Below are positions 15,967 through 24,865 of a stretch of DNA of 35,826 nucleotides, piece after piece. The DNA is taken from assembly GCF_003611695.1 (NCBI RefSeq), contig NZ_RAWE01000087.1, forward strand, positions 1-35,826, given 5' to 3'. Source of the stretch: Corallococcus carmarthensis (GTDB lineage: Bacteria > Myxococcota > Myxococcia > Myxococcales > Myxococcaceae). The position numbers and the translations under genes are program-made. The notes under the pieces are model-generated. The model ran no database searches and was not told the DNA's origin. It was given only the letters and a program-made list of their open reading frames with translations. The stretch's first letter is position 1; each line of letters opens with the position of its first letter.

Positions 15967-17187
15967 ATGAAGATGGTCTGTGTTGGCGGAGGCCCCGCGG
16001 GGCTCTATTTCTCGATCCTGGCGAAGCTGTCCAACCCGAAGCACGACGTCACCGTCGTCGAACGCAACCCCGCGGGCGTGACGTATGGCTGGGGCGTCGT
16101 GTTCTGGGATGACCTGCTGGACGACCTCTACCGGAACGACCCGGTGAGCGCGCAGCGGATTGCCCAGGCCGCGGCGCGCTGGGACACGCAGGAGGTGCAC
16201 CTGCGGGGCCAGTTCGCGACGCACATCGGAGGCTACGGGTTCGCGCTGGGGCGCGACCGGCTGCTGGACATCCTCATCCGGCGGGCGAAGGGGCTGGGAG
16301 TGGACGTCCGCTTCCAGCAGGACGTCACGGACGCCTCCGCGTTCGCGGACGCGGACCTCGTCGTCGCCTGCGACGGCGTCAACAGCCGCCTGCGCCAGCG
16401 CTACGTCAGCCATTTCCAGACGCACGTGGAGGAGGGCCGGAACAAGTACATCTGGCTGGGAACCAACAAGGTGTTCGACGCCTTCACCTTCGCCTTCGAG
16501 GAGACGCCCGCCGGCTGGCTCTGGTTCCACGGCTACCGCTTCAACGGCGAGACCAGCACCTGCATCGTGGAGTGCCAGGAGGCGACCTGGAAGGCGCTGG
16601 GCTTCGACACGCTGGGGCCGGACGAGACGCTCCGGAAGCTGGAGGACATCTTCCAGAACCAGCTCCGGGGCAGGTCGCTGTTCAATCAGCTGAAGGGCAT
16701 GGGCAAGGCGCCCTGGCTCAACTTCAAGCGCATCACCAACGAGCGCTGGTACCACGACAACGTCGTGCTCATGGGTGACGCCGCGCACACCACCCACTTC
16801 TCCATCGGCTCCGGAACGAAGCTGGCCATCCAGGACGCCATCGGGCTGGCCCAGCAGCTGCGTGCCCATCCGGAGGACCTGCCCGCGGCGCTGGAGGCGT
16901 ATGACGAGGAGCGGCGCGCCGCCCTGCTGGCCATCCAGCTGGCGGCGCGCAGCAGCTCCGAGTGGTTCGAGAACGTCCCCAGCTACGTGAACCAGGACGC
17001 GACGGCGTTCGCCTACTCGCTGCTGAACCGCCGGGGCAGCTCCGTGTGGAGCTACCTGCTGCTCATGGCCAGTCAGCAGCCGACGCTGCGGGGCGCGCTG
17101 CGCCAGATCCACGCCTCCAAGCGGTGGGTGCGCGCGCGCCGCCGGGGACGCGGCGCCGTGGCCCTGAGCGCGCCGCCTCCGGGCTAG
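15967..17187 (+). CDS. FAD-dependent monooxygenase (VioD / anthraniloyl-CoA monooxygenase type)
   Basis: A 406-residue flavin hydroxylase. MKMVCVGGGPAGLYFSILAK is the FAD loop (GxGxxG at 7-12). GVTYGWGVVFWDDLL (about 37-51), GRNKYIWLGTNKVFDAF (about 158-174), STCIVECQEATW (about 197-208) and VLMGDAAHTTHFSIGSGTKLA (about 265-285) match the pattern shared by VioD (tryptophan-derived indole hydroxylation in violacein biosynthesis), salicyloyl-CoA 5-hydroxylase and the monooxygenase part of anthraniloyl-CoA monooxygenase. These enzymes hydroxylate an aromatic ring with NAD(P)H and O2. The last 25 residues are Arg-rich. The ATG at 15967 has GGGGG shortly upstream. It is convergent with a PLP decarboxylase; no CoA ligase is adjacent, so the substrate is open. 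Confidence 0.85.
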   Translation: MKMVCVGGGPAGLYFSILAKLSNPKHDVTVVERNPAGVTYGWGVVFWDDLLDDLYRNDPVSAQRIAQAAARWDTQEVHLRGQFATHIGGYGFALGRDRLLDILIRRAKGLGVDVRFQQDVTDASAFADADLVVACDGVNSRLRQRYVSHFQTHVEEGRNKYIWLGTNKVFDAFTFAFEETPAGWLWFHGYRFNGETSTCIVECQEATWKALGFDTLGPDETLRKLEDIFQNQLRGRSLFNQLKGMGKAPWLNFKRITNERWYHDNVVLMGDAAHTTHFSIGSGTKLAIQDAIGLAQQLRAHPEDLPAALEAYDEERRAALLAIQLAARSSSEWFENVPSYVNQDATAFAYSLLNRRGSSVWSYLLLMASQQPTLRGALRQIHASKRWVRARRRGRGAVALSAPPPG

Positions 17188-17214
17188 ACGAACGATTGCG
17201 ATTCTCGAGGAGGC

Positions 17215-18630
17215 TCATGCCGCGCGACGCAGGACCCTCCTCGCGGCCTCCACCGCGCGAGCCACATCGCCTGCCGTGGTCCGCCAGTTGATGACACTCA
17301 CGCGCATGGCCCGGCGACCGCGCCATGCCGTCCCACTGAAGAACGCCTCTCCCGTCTCGTTGATCTCGCGGATCACTCCGTCCGTCCAACGGTCGTGGTC
17401 CTCTTCGCTTGCGCCAGGGCGCGGGTCGAGGAACCGGATCAACCCTTGATTCAATGTGGGCGGCCAGAGGACTTGCGCCCCCGGAAGTCCGCCGATGCCA
17501 GACACCAGATCGCGGGCGTGCAAGCAGCTCCGGTCCACCAGGTCTTCGATGCCGGTCCTCCCGAGCTCGCGGAGGGCTGCATACACAGCGAACCCCCTGG
17601 CTCGCCGCGACCACTCTGGATTCCAGTCGATCTGATCGCGGACCGACTCCCCCGGGGTGATGTAGCTCGCGTTCACGGTCATGCTTGCCCGGTGCGCGGC
17701 GCGGTCGCGAATCGCGGCGAAGCCACTGTCGAAGGGCACGTTCAGCCATTTGTGAGCGTCGGTCGCCCAGCTATCGGCGAGCTCGACCCCCGTCAGGAGG
17801 TGCCGCATCGACCGGCTTGCGCGCGCAATCAGACCGAAAGCGCCGTCAACGTGAACCCACGCTCCTGACCGCTTCGCCGAGGGAATCAGCTCCTCGAAGG
17901 CATCAAACGCTCCGACGCTGAGGTCCGCGGCATCAAGGACCACGATGGTGGGACCAGGACCGCCGCCGAGCGCGCTGTGGAACGCGGCCCGGTCCACGGC
18001 TCCATCCGCGGCCGTGGGCAGGACCGTCAGGGACTTCTGGCCGAAGCCCAGGAACCGCAAAGCGCGGTCCACGGATGCGTGGCGAAGCTCGCTGACGATG
18101 ACGCGAATCCGAGGCGCATCGAACAGCCCATCCCGATTCACATCCCAGCCAGCGGTTCGGAGTACCGCCTCACGCGCAGCAGCCAGACAGGTGAAGTGAG
18201 CCAACTGACAGCCTGTCGTGAACGCGAAGGACGCTTCGTCCGGCAACCCGAGCAGGTCGATGAGCCACCTGCCAGCGACCTCCTCGACGACGGCCGCGGC
18301 GGGGCCGCAGGCATGGAGCGCGGCATTCTGGTCCCAGGTGGAGGTGAGCCAGTCCGCGGCAAGAGCCGAACTCAGGGACCCGCCAATGACCCACGCGAAG
18401 AACCTGCCCCCCGCCGATCCCAGATGGCCTCCAGCGGTGGCCGCCACCAACGCATCCACGACCTCGACAGGGGGGCTGCCATGCTCCGGCAACGCCCCGC
18501 CCAGCCTTGCCCTCAGTTCGTCGGCTCCGACAGTCGCGCCCACGGGCGCGCTCCCCAGTCCTTCAATGTGGGCCCGTGCATGAACGAAAGCGCGGTTCAG
18601 CGCGGCGACGGAATCCTGCGAATGGGTCAT
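17215..18630 (-). CDS. PLP-dependent group II decarboxylase (aromatic amino acid/glutamate type)
   Basis: A 471-residue fold-type I enzyme. The PLP lysine lies in DSWATDAHKWLNVPFDSG (Lys near 295), and AWVHVDGAFG supplies the Asp that contacts the PLP ring nitrogen. HACGPAAAVVEEVAGRWLIDLLGLP and FTTGCQLAHFTCLAAAR are the usual group II segments. Enzymes of this class decarboxylate Trp, Tyr, Dopa, His or Glu; the sequence does not settle which. The start is ATG 18630 (MTHSQDS); the Shine-Dalgarno sequence is weak. The third codon positions look visibly less G/C-rich than in the neighbours, which may mean later acquisition. It converges with the monooxygenase, 27 bases apart. Confidence 0.88.
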   Translation of the reverse strand: MTHSQDSVAALNRAFVHARAHIEGLGSAPVGATVGADELRARLGGALPEHGSPPVEVVDALVAATAGGHLGSAGGRFFAWVIGGSLSSALAADWLTSTWDQNAALHACGPAAAVVEEVAGRWLIDLLGLPDEASFAFTTGCQLAHFTCLAAAREAVLRTAGWDVNRDGLFDAPRIRVIVSELRHASVDRALRFLGFGQKSLTVLPTAADGAVDRAAFHSALGGGPGPTIVVLDAADLSVGAFDAFEELIPSAKRSGAWVHVDGAFGLIARASRSMRHLLTGVELADSWATDAHKWLNVPFDSGFAAIRDRAAHRASMTVNASYITPGESVRDQIDWNPEWSRRARGFAVYAALRELGRTGIEDLVDRSCLHARDLVSGIGGLPGAQVLWPPTLNQGLIRFLDPRPGASEEDHDRWTDGVIREINETGEAFFSGTAWRGRRAMRVSVINWRTTAGDVARAVEAARRVLRRAA

Positions 18631-18703
18631 GGGCAGTACGGTCGCCAGACACGGCCCTGTCTCGCACCCCGGATCTTGCTGTCGAATTCGCGGCCGCCGC
18701 CGT

Positions 18704-20377
18704 TCAGGGAGACGCGGCCGGGTCCTGGGGCGGCGTGGCGACGAGCAGGCCGTGGGAGCGATTGCCCGCGGTCTTGGCCCACGCGGCCTCGAAGTCCTTC
18801 CACGAGTAGACCTCCTCGCGGTTCTGGAAGGGGTTGTAGACGCGCACCATCCAGTCGCCGTTGCCATTCTCTTCCACCGCGCGGACGTTCACCCAATGCG
18901 CCGTGCCGGTGGCGCGCAGCTTGCCGTCCGCTCCCGTCGGGTCGATGTCCACCAACGCGATGAGTGAGTTGCCGTCGGCGAGGAACCGCGCGAAGTCCTC
19001 GGGAGGCAGCGCGTTCTCCGCCTTGTATTCCGTGGTCCAGCCCGCCGTCTGGTACATCGTCGCCAGGTGCCCGTTGTCGGTCGTTACTCCACTGTTGAGC
19101 AGGCCCGCGCTGGTGGCTTCCGCGAAGAGGTTCAACGCCTCCGTGGGCAGCAGCCCCATGGACGCGCCCACGGCCAGCGGGCCGCACAGGTTCTTGTGGA
19201 GCGTGCGCCAGCCGTCGCCCAACATTCCGTTGAGGTTGAGGTACTGCGCGGCGGAGTTCGGGTTCACGGCGAACTCACTCCACTCGTCCACCTTTCCACG
19301 GCCCAACGCGCTGTCCACGCCAACGAAGGGGTGATCCACCACCTCGCCGCCTTCCTTCACACCGTCGAAGAGGAACGACGTCTGTTCGCGCACGGCGGCC
19401 TGCCACTCCTGGCGGAAGACGGTCTCCCGGCCCTCGGCCGGAAGGTGGTCCCACACCATCGGAGCCACGGAGGGTGGCGGCGGGCCGTTGACGTCGAACT
19501 CCGGCATCGGCCACATCTCCGCCACCACCTTCTCCCGGGCGGTCTGGATGATCTCCTCGCGGCTCTCCTTCGGCAGGGCGTTCCAGACGTGGACTTCGAT
19601 GTCGGGCGGGCGCGTCCCGTCCGCCACCCACTGGGGGACGGGGGACTCCCACGGCTGAGGAGGCGGCGGAGGCGGCAGCGGGGCTTCTGCCTCCTGGGTC
19701 AGAGGCGCGTACACCCAGGCCTGGGTTCCGTTCTCCAGCTCCACGTTCAGCCAGGTGCCATCGTCGTTCTCTCCGAGCACCTTCATCTTGGCCCCCTCGT
19801 CCAGGGTGGCGACCCAGGTGCCCTGTGTGCCCGGACTGGCGCGGGTGTTGATGTCGTTCTTGATCGGCGAGACCCAGCGCTCGCCATCCGCCACCTGGCG
19901 GTCCGCCACGCCGGAGAGCCCCAGCTTCTGGATGAGGGCTTCGCGCTGAGGCCCCGGGGGCGAGGAGAGGACCTGCTGCATCTTGCCCGCGGGCACCGGC
20001 ACCGGCTGCGAGTAGCGCGGGTGCGTCGCCTGCCACTGGCCCAGCGTCTCGTAGCGCACCGTCGGGTGGTTGGGGTCCACCACGGAGCCGTCCGGCCTGC
20101 GCACCAGGGCGTGGCCCACGCCGTCGCTCGCGTCCTTCAACAGGAGGATGGAGTCACCGGGCCGGGCCAGCCCCACCGCCTTCTCCAGGCAGTTGGCGCT
20201 GCCGTCTCCCAGCCGCTCCGTGTGCAGGTTGCTGGCGGGCGCGGGGGTGGAGACGAACGTGGACGCCGACCCGAACGGCTGCGGCCGGGGCGCGGGCGGT
20301 GCCTTCATGGCCGGAGCGGGCAGGGGCTCCGGACGGGGAGCCACGAGTTGGGACATGAAGCGCGGGAACTGGATCAT
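18704..20377 (-). CDS. SH3-domain protein with a C39-like and a second papain-like cysteine module
   Basis: A 557-residue protein. After a Pro/Ala-rich leader (1-55) comes a segment with Cys62 in ANCLEKA, His88 in GHALVRRPDG and Asp101 in DPNHP, a Cys-His-Asp order typical of papain/transglutaminase-like folds. A bacterial SH3-like domain follows (about 174-222, INTRASPG ... AWVY), then a Pro-rich linker. The C-terminal module has NLCGPLAVGASMG (Cys near 397), AHWVNVR (His near 494) and YNPFQNRE (Asn near 515), the C39-like peptidase order. There is no signal peptide. It may be a peptidase, a deamidase or a secreted effector; the role is not decided. The start at 20377 has GAGG about 12 bases upstream; ATG 20356 is an alternative. 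Transcribed alone. Confidence 0.75.
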   Translation of the reverse strand: MIQFPRFMSQLVAPRPEPLPAPAMKAPPAPRPQPFGSASTFVSTPAPASNLHTERLGDGSANCLEKAVGLARPGDSILLLKDASDGVGHALVRRPDGSVVDPNHPTVRYETLGQWQATHPRYSQPVPVPAGKMQQVLSSPPGPQREALIQKLGLSGVADRQVADGERWVSPIKNDINTRASPGTQGTWVATLDEGAKMKVLGENDDGTWLNVELENGTQAWVYAPLTQEAEAPLPPPPPPQPWESPVPQWVADGTRPPDIEVHVWNALPKESREEIIQTAREKVVAEMWPMPEFDVNGPPPPSVAPMVWDHLPAEGRETVFRQEWQAAVREQTSFLFDGVKEGGEVVDHPFVGVDSALGRGKVDEWSEFAVNPNSAAQYLNLNGMLGDGWRTLHKNLCGPLAVGASMGLLPTEALNLFAEATSAGLLNSGVTTDNGHLATMYQTAGWTTEYKAENALPPEDFARFLADGNSLIALVDIDPTGADGKLRATGTAHWVNVRAVEENGNGDWMVRVYNPFQNREEVYSWKDFEAAWAKTAGNRSHGLLVATPPQDPAASP

Positions 20378-20471
20378 CGGAAGCGGCCTCGTGGATGAGT
20401 GCGTCGTTTCCCCTCATCACGTGGGCCCCGGTCCCCCCTTGAATTAAGCCGAGTTAAACGTGCGTCCCCCA

Positions 20472-20498
20472 GCCCGCCGCCCCTGTCGCGCGGCGGGC
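20472..20498 (-). terminator. Terminator hairpin after the giant lipoprotein gene
   Basis: A perfect 9-bp stem, GCCCGCCGC (20472-20480) with GCGGCGGGC (20490-20498), and a 9-nt loop, 13 bases beyond the stop codon at 20512. No U tract. Confidence 0.6.
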
Positions 20499-20511
20499 CG
20501 GAGGGACCGGG

Positions 20512-23500
20512 CTACGGAACGACGTACAGGTCGCCGTTCGTCTGGGCGATGGCCCCACCCACGACGTTGTAGACGTCGAAGAGGTCGGCGCTCTTGAGGC
20601 TCGCGCCCGCCGCCACCGGGGCCAGGAGGGGCGACGTCGTCAGCTGCGACTGCGTGGTGCTGACGAAGGTGTTGCCGGAGACCGTGACCAGGTTGTCCGC
20701 GGGCAACGTGCCGCTGTTCACGCTGGTGTCGGGCCGCAGCCACATGCCAGCGAGGAGCTGGTTGAAGGCGGCCGAGTTGTGGAGCGGCGTGCTGGTGATG
20801 TTCACGCTGAGCGCCGTGTCACCGGCGTTGGCCGCGCTGCTGACCGTGCCCGCGATGGAGACGAACGGCGTGTAGCCGCCCGTGGCGTAGTGCGTCTGGT
20901 TGTTGTTGTTGATGAGCAGCTGGCCGTACGCCACGCCGCTGTGCTTGAGGAACACCGTGCCCGCGCCGCCGTCGGTGTACGTGGCGCTGATGCCGGTGCC
21001 GCCGCGCGCCTGGAGCTGCGCGTTGCCCGTGGGGAACGGGTAGCCCATGGCCCCAACGAAGCTGGAGGCATCCCCCGTGCTCACCAGCGCGATGCGCCCG
21101 CCACCGCCCGCGCGCGTGGAGCCGTTCGAGCTGGAGGAGAAGGCATTCGATCCGTTGGCGGTGAGGGTGCCGTTCCAACCCGTGGTGTCGAACCCCCCGC
21201 AGCGCAGGGAGATGGAGCCACCCGCCGCGCCGTAGGACACCGCGCTCGCCTTGATGAGGGAGGTCCCGCCCAGCGTGCAGACTCCGGCGGCATTGACCCG
21301 GAACACACCGCCGCCGGGGCTCCGGTAGCCCAGATACGCCGGCGAGCTGCCGACGGTCGTCCCCGCGCCGCCCGGATACCGGGGGTCGCGGTAGTCGTCG
21401 TAGACCATGCCTCGTACCGAGCCCGCCGTGTACCCGCCACCGACGCCACCGTGGCTCGCGCCGTAGCCGCCCGCCGGACTGGCCGCGGACGAGGGGCCCG
21501 TCGCACCAAAGCCCCAGAGGGTCAGTGGCGCGCCCTGGGCATCCATCGCCGCCGGGTAGCCCAGCCCCGCGACGTCGACCGCGCCGCCCGTGAGGCGGAA
21601 GGTCTCCGTGAGCGTCATGTTGAGGCTGGACACCTGCGCGGCGGCGGGCGACGTCTTGAACAGCGGCAGGTAGTGCTTGAGGGTGCCCGCGGACTGCGTG
21701 TAGCGCGCCGCCTTGAGCGAGTTGGTGACCAGCGTGCCGCCACTCAGGGTCACGTCACCGGACGCGGCGATGGCGGGCACCGTGATGGAGCCGGCGGACA
21801 CCGTCACGTTGTCCGCGACGAGCGTGCCGCCGCCCACCGCGGACAGGGCCTGCGTGGCCTGCACGACGTTCACCGCGCCGGCCGCGTACTCGATGCGGCC
21901 CGTCCTGCCGCTCGTCGTGTCGAAGAGCACCAGGCCGTTCACGGTCATCGTGGGCGCGCCGGAGCTCGTCGTGTTGCCGGACAGCACGTGGATGTCGCCA
22001 TTGGTCTCCAGCACCGCGTTGCCGAGCACGTCCAGGTGGTCCAGCACGTCCACGCTGCGGAAGAACGCGCCGGACGCGACGTTGGAGGGCACGGCGCTGG
22101 TCGTCAGGTTGCCCACCGCGTTGGTGGTGACGCTCACCAGGTTGGACGGGTCCAGCAGCGCCCCACCCGCGGCGGTGATGTCCGGCCGCAGCCAGCCGCC
22201 CGCGAACACGCCGTTGTAGGCGACGCTGGTCGACGGGGTCGTGTTCTGGGTGAGCGCGGGGTTGAAGTTCAGCGGTGCGCCCGCGTTCTCGTAATAGGTC
22301 GCGTTGAACATCGTGCTGGCGACGGAGACGGGAATGGCGGTGGCGCCCGCGGTGACGTTCGTCGTGATGGTGCCCGCCAGCGAGGGGAGTCGCGTGGTGC
22401 CCTCGTTCTGGTAGTGCGCGGGCGAGTTGTTCGCGATGACGAGGTCGCCGTAGGTCAGCCCGCTGTGCTTCAGGTAGATGGTGCCCGCGCCGCCCGCGCC
22501 CACCACGTAGCTGGAGTTGGCCGGCGTGCCGCCGAAGGCATGGACCCGGGCGGGGAGGTTCACGGGCGGGTAGCTCACCGCGCCCGTCATCGTCGCGGCG
22601 TCACCGGTGCTGACCAGCGCGATGCGGCCACCGCCACCCGCGCCATTCGGGATGGAGGAGTTCCCCGCGCCCTTGCCGCCATCCGCGTTGATGCTTCCCG
22701 TCCAGCCCGTGGAGATGATGCCCCCGCACCGCAGGTTGATGGAGCCCCCCGCGGCATTGAAGGAAGCGGACGCGGCGAGGGTGGAGGCCCCGGCCAGCAC
22801 GCAGGGACCCGTGGACGTGATGCGCACCACGCCGCCTCCGTGGGAACCCGAGTACGTGTCGTTGGTGGCGCCGGGGTACTTCGGGTCGCGGTAGTCGCCG
22901 TAGGTCGTCCCCGCGTTGCCCGCCTGGTTGTTGTTGGCCTGCGAGATGTTCATCCGGTAGTTGCCGGAGCCCATGCCGCCGTGGCTCGCGCCGTACAGCA
23001 TGCTGGTGCCCACGAGCGACGACGACGGCACGCCGTTGGGGCCGAAGCTGACCAGGCCGTTGCCACCGCAGGAGCCATTGGGATTGCAGCTCATCCCGTA
23101 GCCCTTGTTGGTGGTGTTGACCGTGCCGCCCAGCAGGTTCCACGAGCCCGTGAGCACGTCCAGCTTGAACATGGCGGCGTTGGTGCCCTGGAGGTGCGTC
23201 ACCGTGCCGCCCGTGATGAAGACGTCACCGAAGGTCTGCCCCACCGTCGTGGCGTCGAAGGTGACGGTGCCGCCGGTGATGTAGAGGTTCCGGCCGCCCG
23301 CGTGGCTGGAGGTAATCGTCACGTTGCCGGTGGTGACGGTGGTGCCGCACGGCCCGGTGCAGCCCGAGCCGCCGCCGAACAGCGCCGAGTCGAACGTGAC
23401 GTCCACCGTGTCCGGAATCGTCGTGGTGCCGCTCCCGTCCGTGACGGTGGCGGAGAAGGTCGTCGGCACGGTCAGCGGCGTGGAGCTCCGCGCGGTGACG

Positions 23501-23865
23501 ACATAGCTCCCCGCGCCGGAGTCCACCGCCGTCAGGCACGTCGCGCCCGGAGCATTCACCGTGCAGGCCGAGGTCCCCGTGCCGCCCAGCGTGACCGTCC
23601 CATCACTGCTCAGCACCTCGACATGGAGCCCCGTCCCCAGGGGGTCGCCGTTCACGTCGCGCGGCGTGACGGTGAGGGTCACGAAGGCAAGCCCATCCGA
23701 GGGCGCGTTGATTGCGGACGCAAGCAATTGGGGCTGCGGTGAAGTCAGACCCGCGCGTGAGGTCACGGGGGCGCCAGAGGCGGGCGGTCCGCTCTCTTCT
23801 GGCGGCGGAGGGGAACAGCTGATCAACGTGGCAAGCACGAGCGAACCTGCGAATGGCAGACGCAT
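20512..23865 (-). CDS. Giant glycine-rich surface lipoprotein with an internal duplication
   Basis: A 1117-residue exported protein. MRLPFAGSLVLATLISC is a lipoprotein signal peptide (Cys near 17). Residues about 45-150 form a bacterial Ig-like (Big_1-type) domain (AFVTLTVTPRDVNGDPLG ... SYVVTARSS). The rest is a long repetitive, Gly/Ser/Thr/Val-rich part, probably beta-helical. It contains two related blocks of about 330 residues (about 285-625 and 790-1117), each with the order YGASHGG, DYRDPxYPG, AAGGSIxLRCGG, GGGGRIALVSTGDA, GGAGTxxLKHSG and a closing TNGD. The start is ATG 23865 with AGGGAGA upstream; longer upstream frames lack a plausible signal. Likely an adhesin or a surface-coat protein. 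A hairpin follows at 20472-20498, and operator-like direct repeats precede it. Confidence 0.82.
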   Translation of the reverse strand: MRLPFAGSLVLATLISCSPPPPEESGPPASGAPVTSRAGLTSPQPQLLASAINAPSDGLAFVTLTVTPRDVNGDPLGTGLHVEVLSSDGTVTLGGTGTSACTVNAPGATCLTAVDSGAGSYVVTARSSTPLTVPTTFSATVTDGSGTTTIPDTVDVTFDSALFGGGSGCTGPCGTTVTTGNVTITSSHAGGRNLYITGGTVTFDATTVGQTFGDVFITGGTVTHLQGTNAAMFKLDVLTGSWNLLGGTVNTTNKGYGMSCNPNGSCGGNGLVSFGPNGVPSSSLVGTSMLYGASHGGMGSGNYRMNISQANNNQAGNAGTTYGDYRDPKYPGATNDTYSGSHGGGVVRITSTGPCVLAGASTLAASASFNAAGGSINLRCGGIISTGWTGSINADGGKGAGNSSIPNGAGGGGRIALVSTGDAATMTGAVSYPPVNLPARVHAFGGTPANSSYVVGAGGAGTIYLKHSGLTYGDLVIANNSPAHYQNEGTTRLPSLAGTITTNVTAGATAIPVSVASTMFNATYYENAGAPLNFNPALTQNTTPSTSVAYNGVFAGGWLRPDITAAGGALLDPSNLVSVTTNAVGNLTTSAVPSNVASGAFFRSVDVLDHLDVLGNAVLETNGDIHVLSGNTTSSGAPTMTVNGLVLFDTTSGRTGRIEYAAGAVNVVQATQALSAVGGGTLVADNVTVSAGSITVPAIAASGDVTLSGGTLVTNSLKAARYTQSAGTLKHYLPLFKTSPAAAQVSSLNMTLTETFRLTGGAVDVAGLGYPAAMDAQGAPLTLWGFGATGPSSAASPAGGYGASHGGVGGGYTAGSVRGMVYDDYRDPRYPGGAGTTVGSSPAYLGYRSPGGGVFRVNAAGVCTLGGTSLIKASAVSYGAAGGSISLRCGGFDTTGWNGTLTANGSNAFSSSSNGSTRAGGGGRIALVSTGDASSFVGAMGYPFPTGNAQLQARGGTGISATYTDGGAGTVFLKHSGVAYGQLLINNNNQTHYATGGYTPFVSIAGTVSSAANAGDTALSVNITSTPLHNSAAFNQLLAGMWLRPDTSVNSGTLPADNLVTVSGNTFVSTTQSQLTTSPLLAPVAAGASLKSADLFDVYNVVGGAIAQTNGDLYVVP

Positions 23866-24157
23866 GTGGGGAATCTCCCTTTGAGTTGGAACAGCGGCCG
23901 GCTGGCAATGCTTCAGCCCGGGGCGCTGGACGTCCGTATGCTTCAGCCGGGCTGTGTGAAGGAAGGAGTCAGCGGAAACATTCTTGACGTAATCGTGTTT
24001 TTCTTGACCTGACAGCAAACACTGGAGACACGGAACGCACTCAGTTGAGTCCCGTCCCACGTCGCTGATGCAAAGAATTGGGACCTTCGCGGTGATGGCG
24101 AAGCGCCCTCCAGACCATCGAAGTGCCCGCGCGCTGGCGGCGCTATGGTGCCGCCCC
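23866..24157. promoter_or_regulatory. Divergent promoter region with two pairs of direct repeats
   Basis: This 292-base gap separates the giant lipoprotein (- strand) from the YhhN-family gene (+ strand) and holds no gene. ATGCTTCAGCC occurs at 23908-23918 and 23938-23948 (period 30 bases). TTCTTGAC occurs at 23981-23988 and 24001-24008 (period 20 bases). Both periods are near whole helical turns, as for paired binding sites. A - strand pair TTGCTG / GATTAC with an 18-base spacer is a weak promoter guess. Confidence 0.4.
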
Positions 24158-24850
24158 ATGCGCGAGGGATGGACAAGCGGAACAAAGCTCCTGGCGGCGG
24201 CAAGCCTGGCGGGCGTGGTGGGCTTCCTCTTCGTCATGGACGTGGGGCCCCGGGAGGCGCGGCTCGTCACCAAGGCGCTGCCCATGGTGTGCCTGCTGCT
24301 GTGGCTGTGGCCCGTCCGGGCACGCCATGCGCGGTTCATCTTCGCGGGACTGGCGCTGTCCCTGCTCGGGGACGTGCTGTTGGAGATGAGCCCGGACCTG
24401 TTCCTGCCGGGCCTGGGCGCGTTCCTGCTGGCCCACGTGGGCTACATCGCCGCGTTCCTCTCCGTGACGCGGCGCCTGGACCTGCCGCGAGCGCTGCCCT
24501 TCGCGCTGCTGGCGGCGGGTGCCACCGTGGGCCTGTGGCCCGGCCTGGGCGGGATGGCGCCGCCCGTGACGGCCTACGTCGCCGTCATCTGCACGATGGG
24601 CTGGCGCGCGGCGGCCCTGATGGGGAGCCCGGCGCTCACGCGGCGCGAACAATGGCTGGCATTCGGGGGCGCGCTGCTGTTCTCCGCCAGCGACGGGCTG
24701 CTCTCCATCCGGCTCTTCGTCGCGCCCCTGCCCGGCCTGGGCTACGCCGTCATGCTGCTGTACTGGGCCGCGCAGTTCTGCATCGCGGCCTCCGCGCGCG
24801 CGGCACCTGATCAGGCCCCGGTGCCTGTATCCTCCAGCCGTCCCATCTGA
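24158..24850 (+). CDS. YhhN/TMEM86-family membrane protein (lysoplasmalogenase-like)
   Basis: A 230-residue integral membrane protein with about eight hydrophobic segments. ALSLLGDVLLEMSPDLF and GAFLLAHVGYIAAF are the family's conserved segments, carrying the Asp and His thought to be catalytic in lysoplasmalogenases, followed later by LLFSASDGLLSIR. Eukaryotic TMEM86 and some bacterial members hydrolyse the vinyl-ether bond of lysoplasmalogens. Myxobacteria make ether lipids, so this activity would fit, but it is inferred. I chose ATG 24158 (MREGWTSG) because the first membrane helix starts soon after; in-frame starts at 24068 and 24095 are possible and no start has a clear ribosome binding site. 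Confidence 0.8.
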   Translation: MREGWTSGTKLLAAASLAGVVGFLFVMDVGPREARLVTKALPMVCLLLWLWPVRARHARFIFAGLALSLLGDVLLEMSPDLFLPGLGAFLLAHVGYIAAFLSVTRRLDLPRALPFALLAAGATVGLWPGLGGMAPPVTAYVAVICTMGWRAAALMGSPALTRREQWLAFGGALLFSASDGLLSIRLFVAPLPGLGYAVMLLYWAAQFCIAASARAAPDQAPVPVSSSRPI

Positions 24851-24865
24851 TTCCTGGAGGCATCC

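Noticed and set aside
20779-23742. A 987-codon open frame on the + strand opposite the giant lipoprotein
   Set aside because: It is Arg/His/Gly-rich with no domain. The - strand has a lipobox start, a ribosome binding site and internally repeated motifs.
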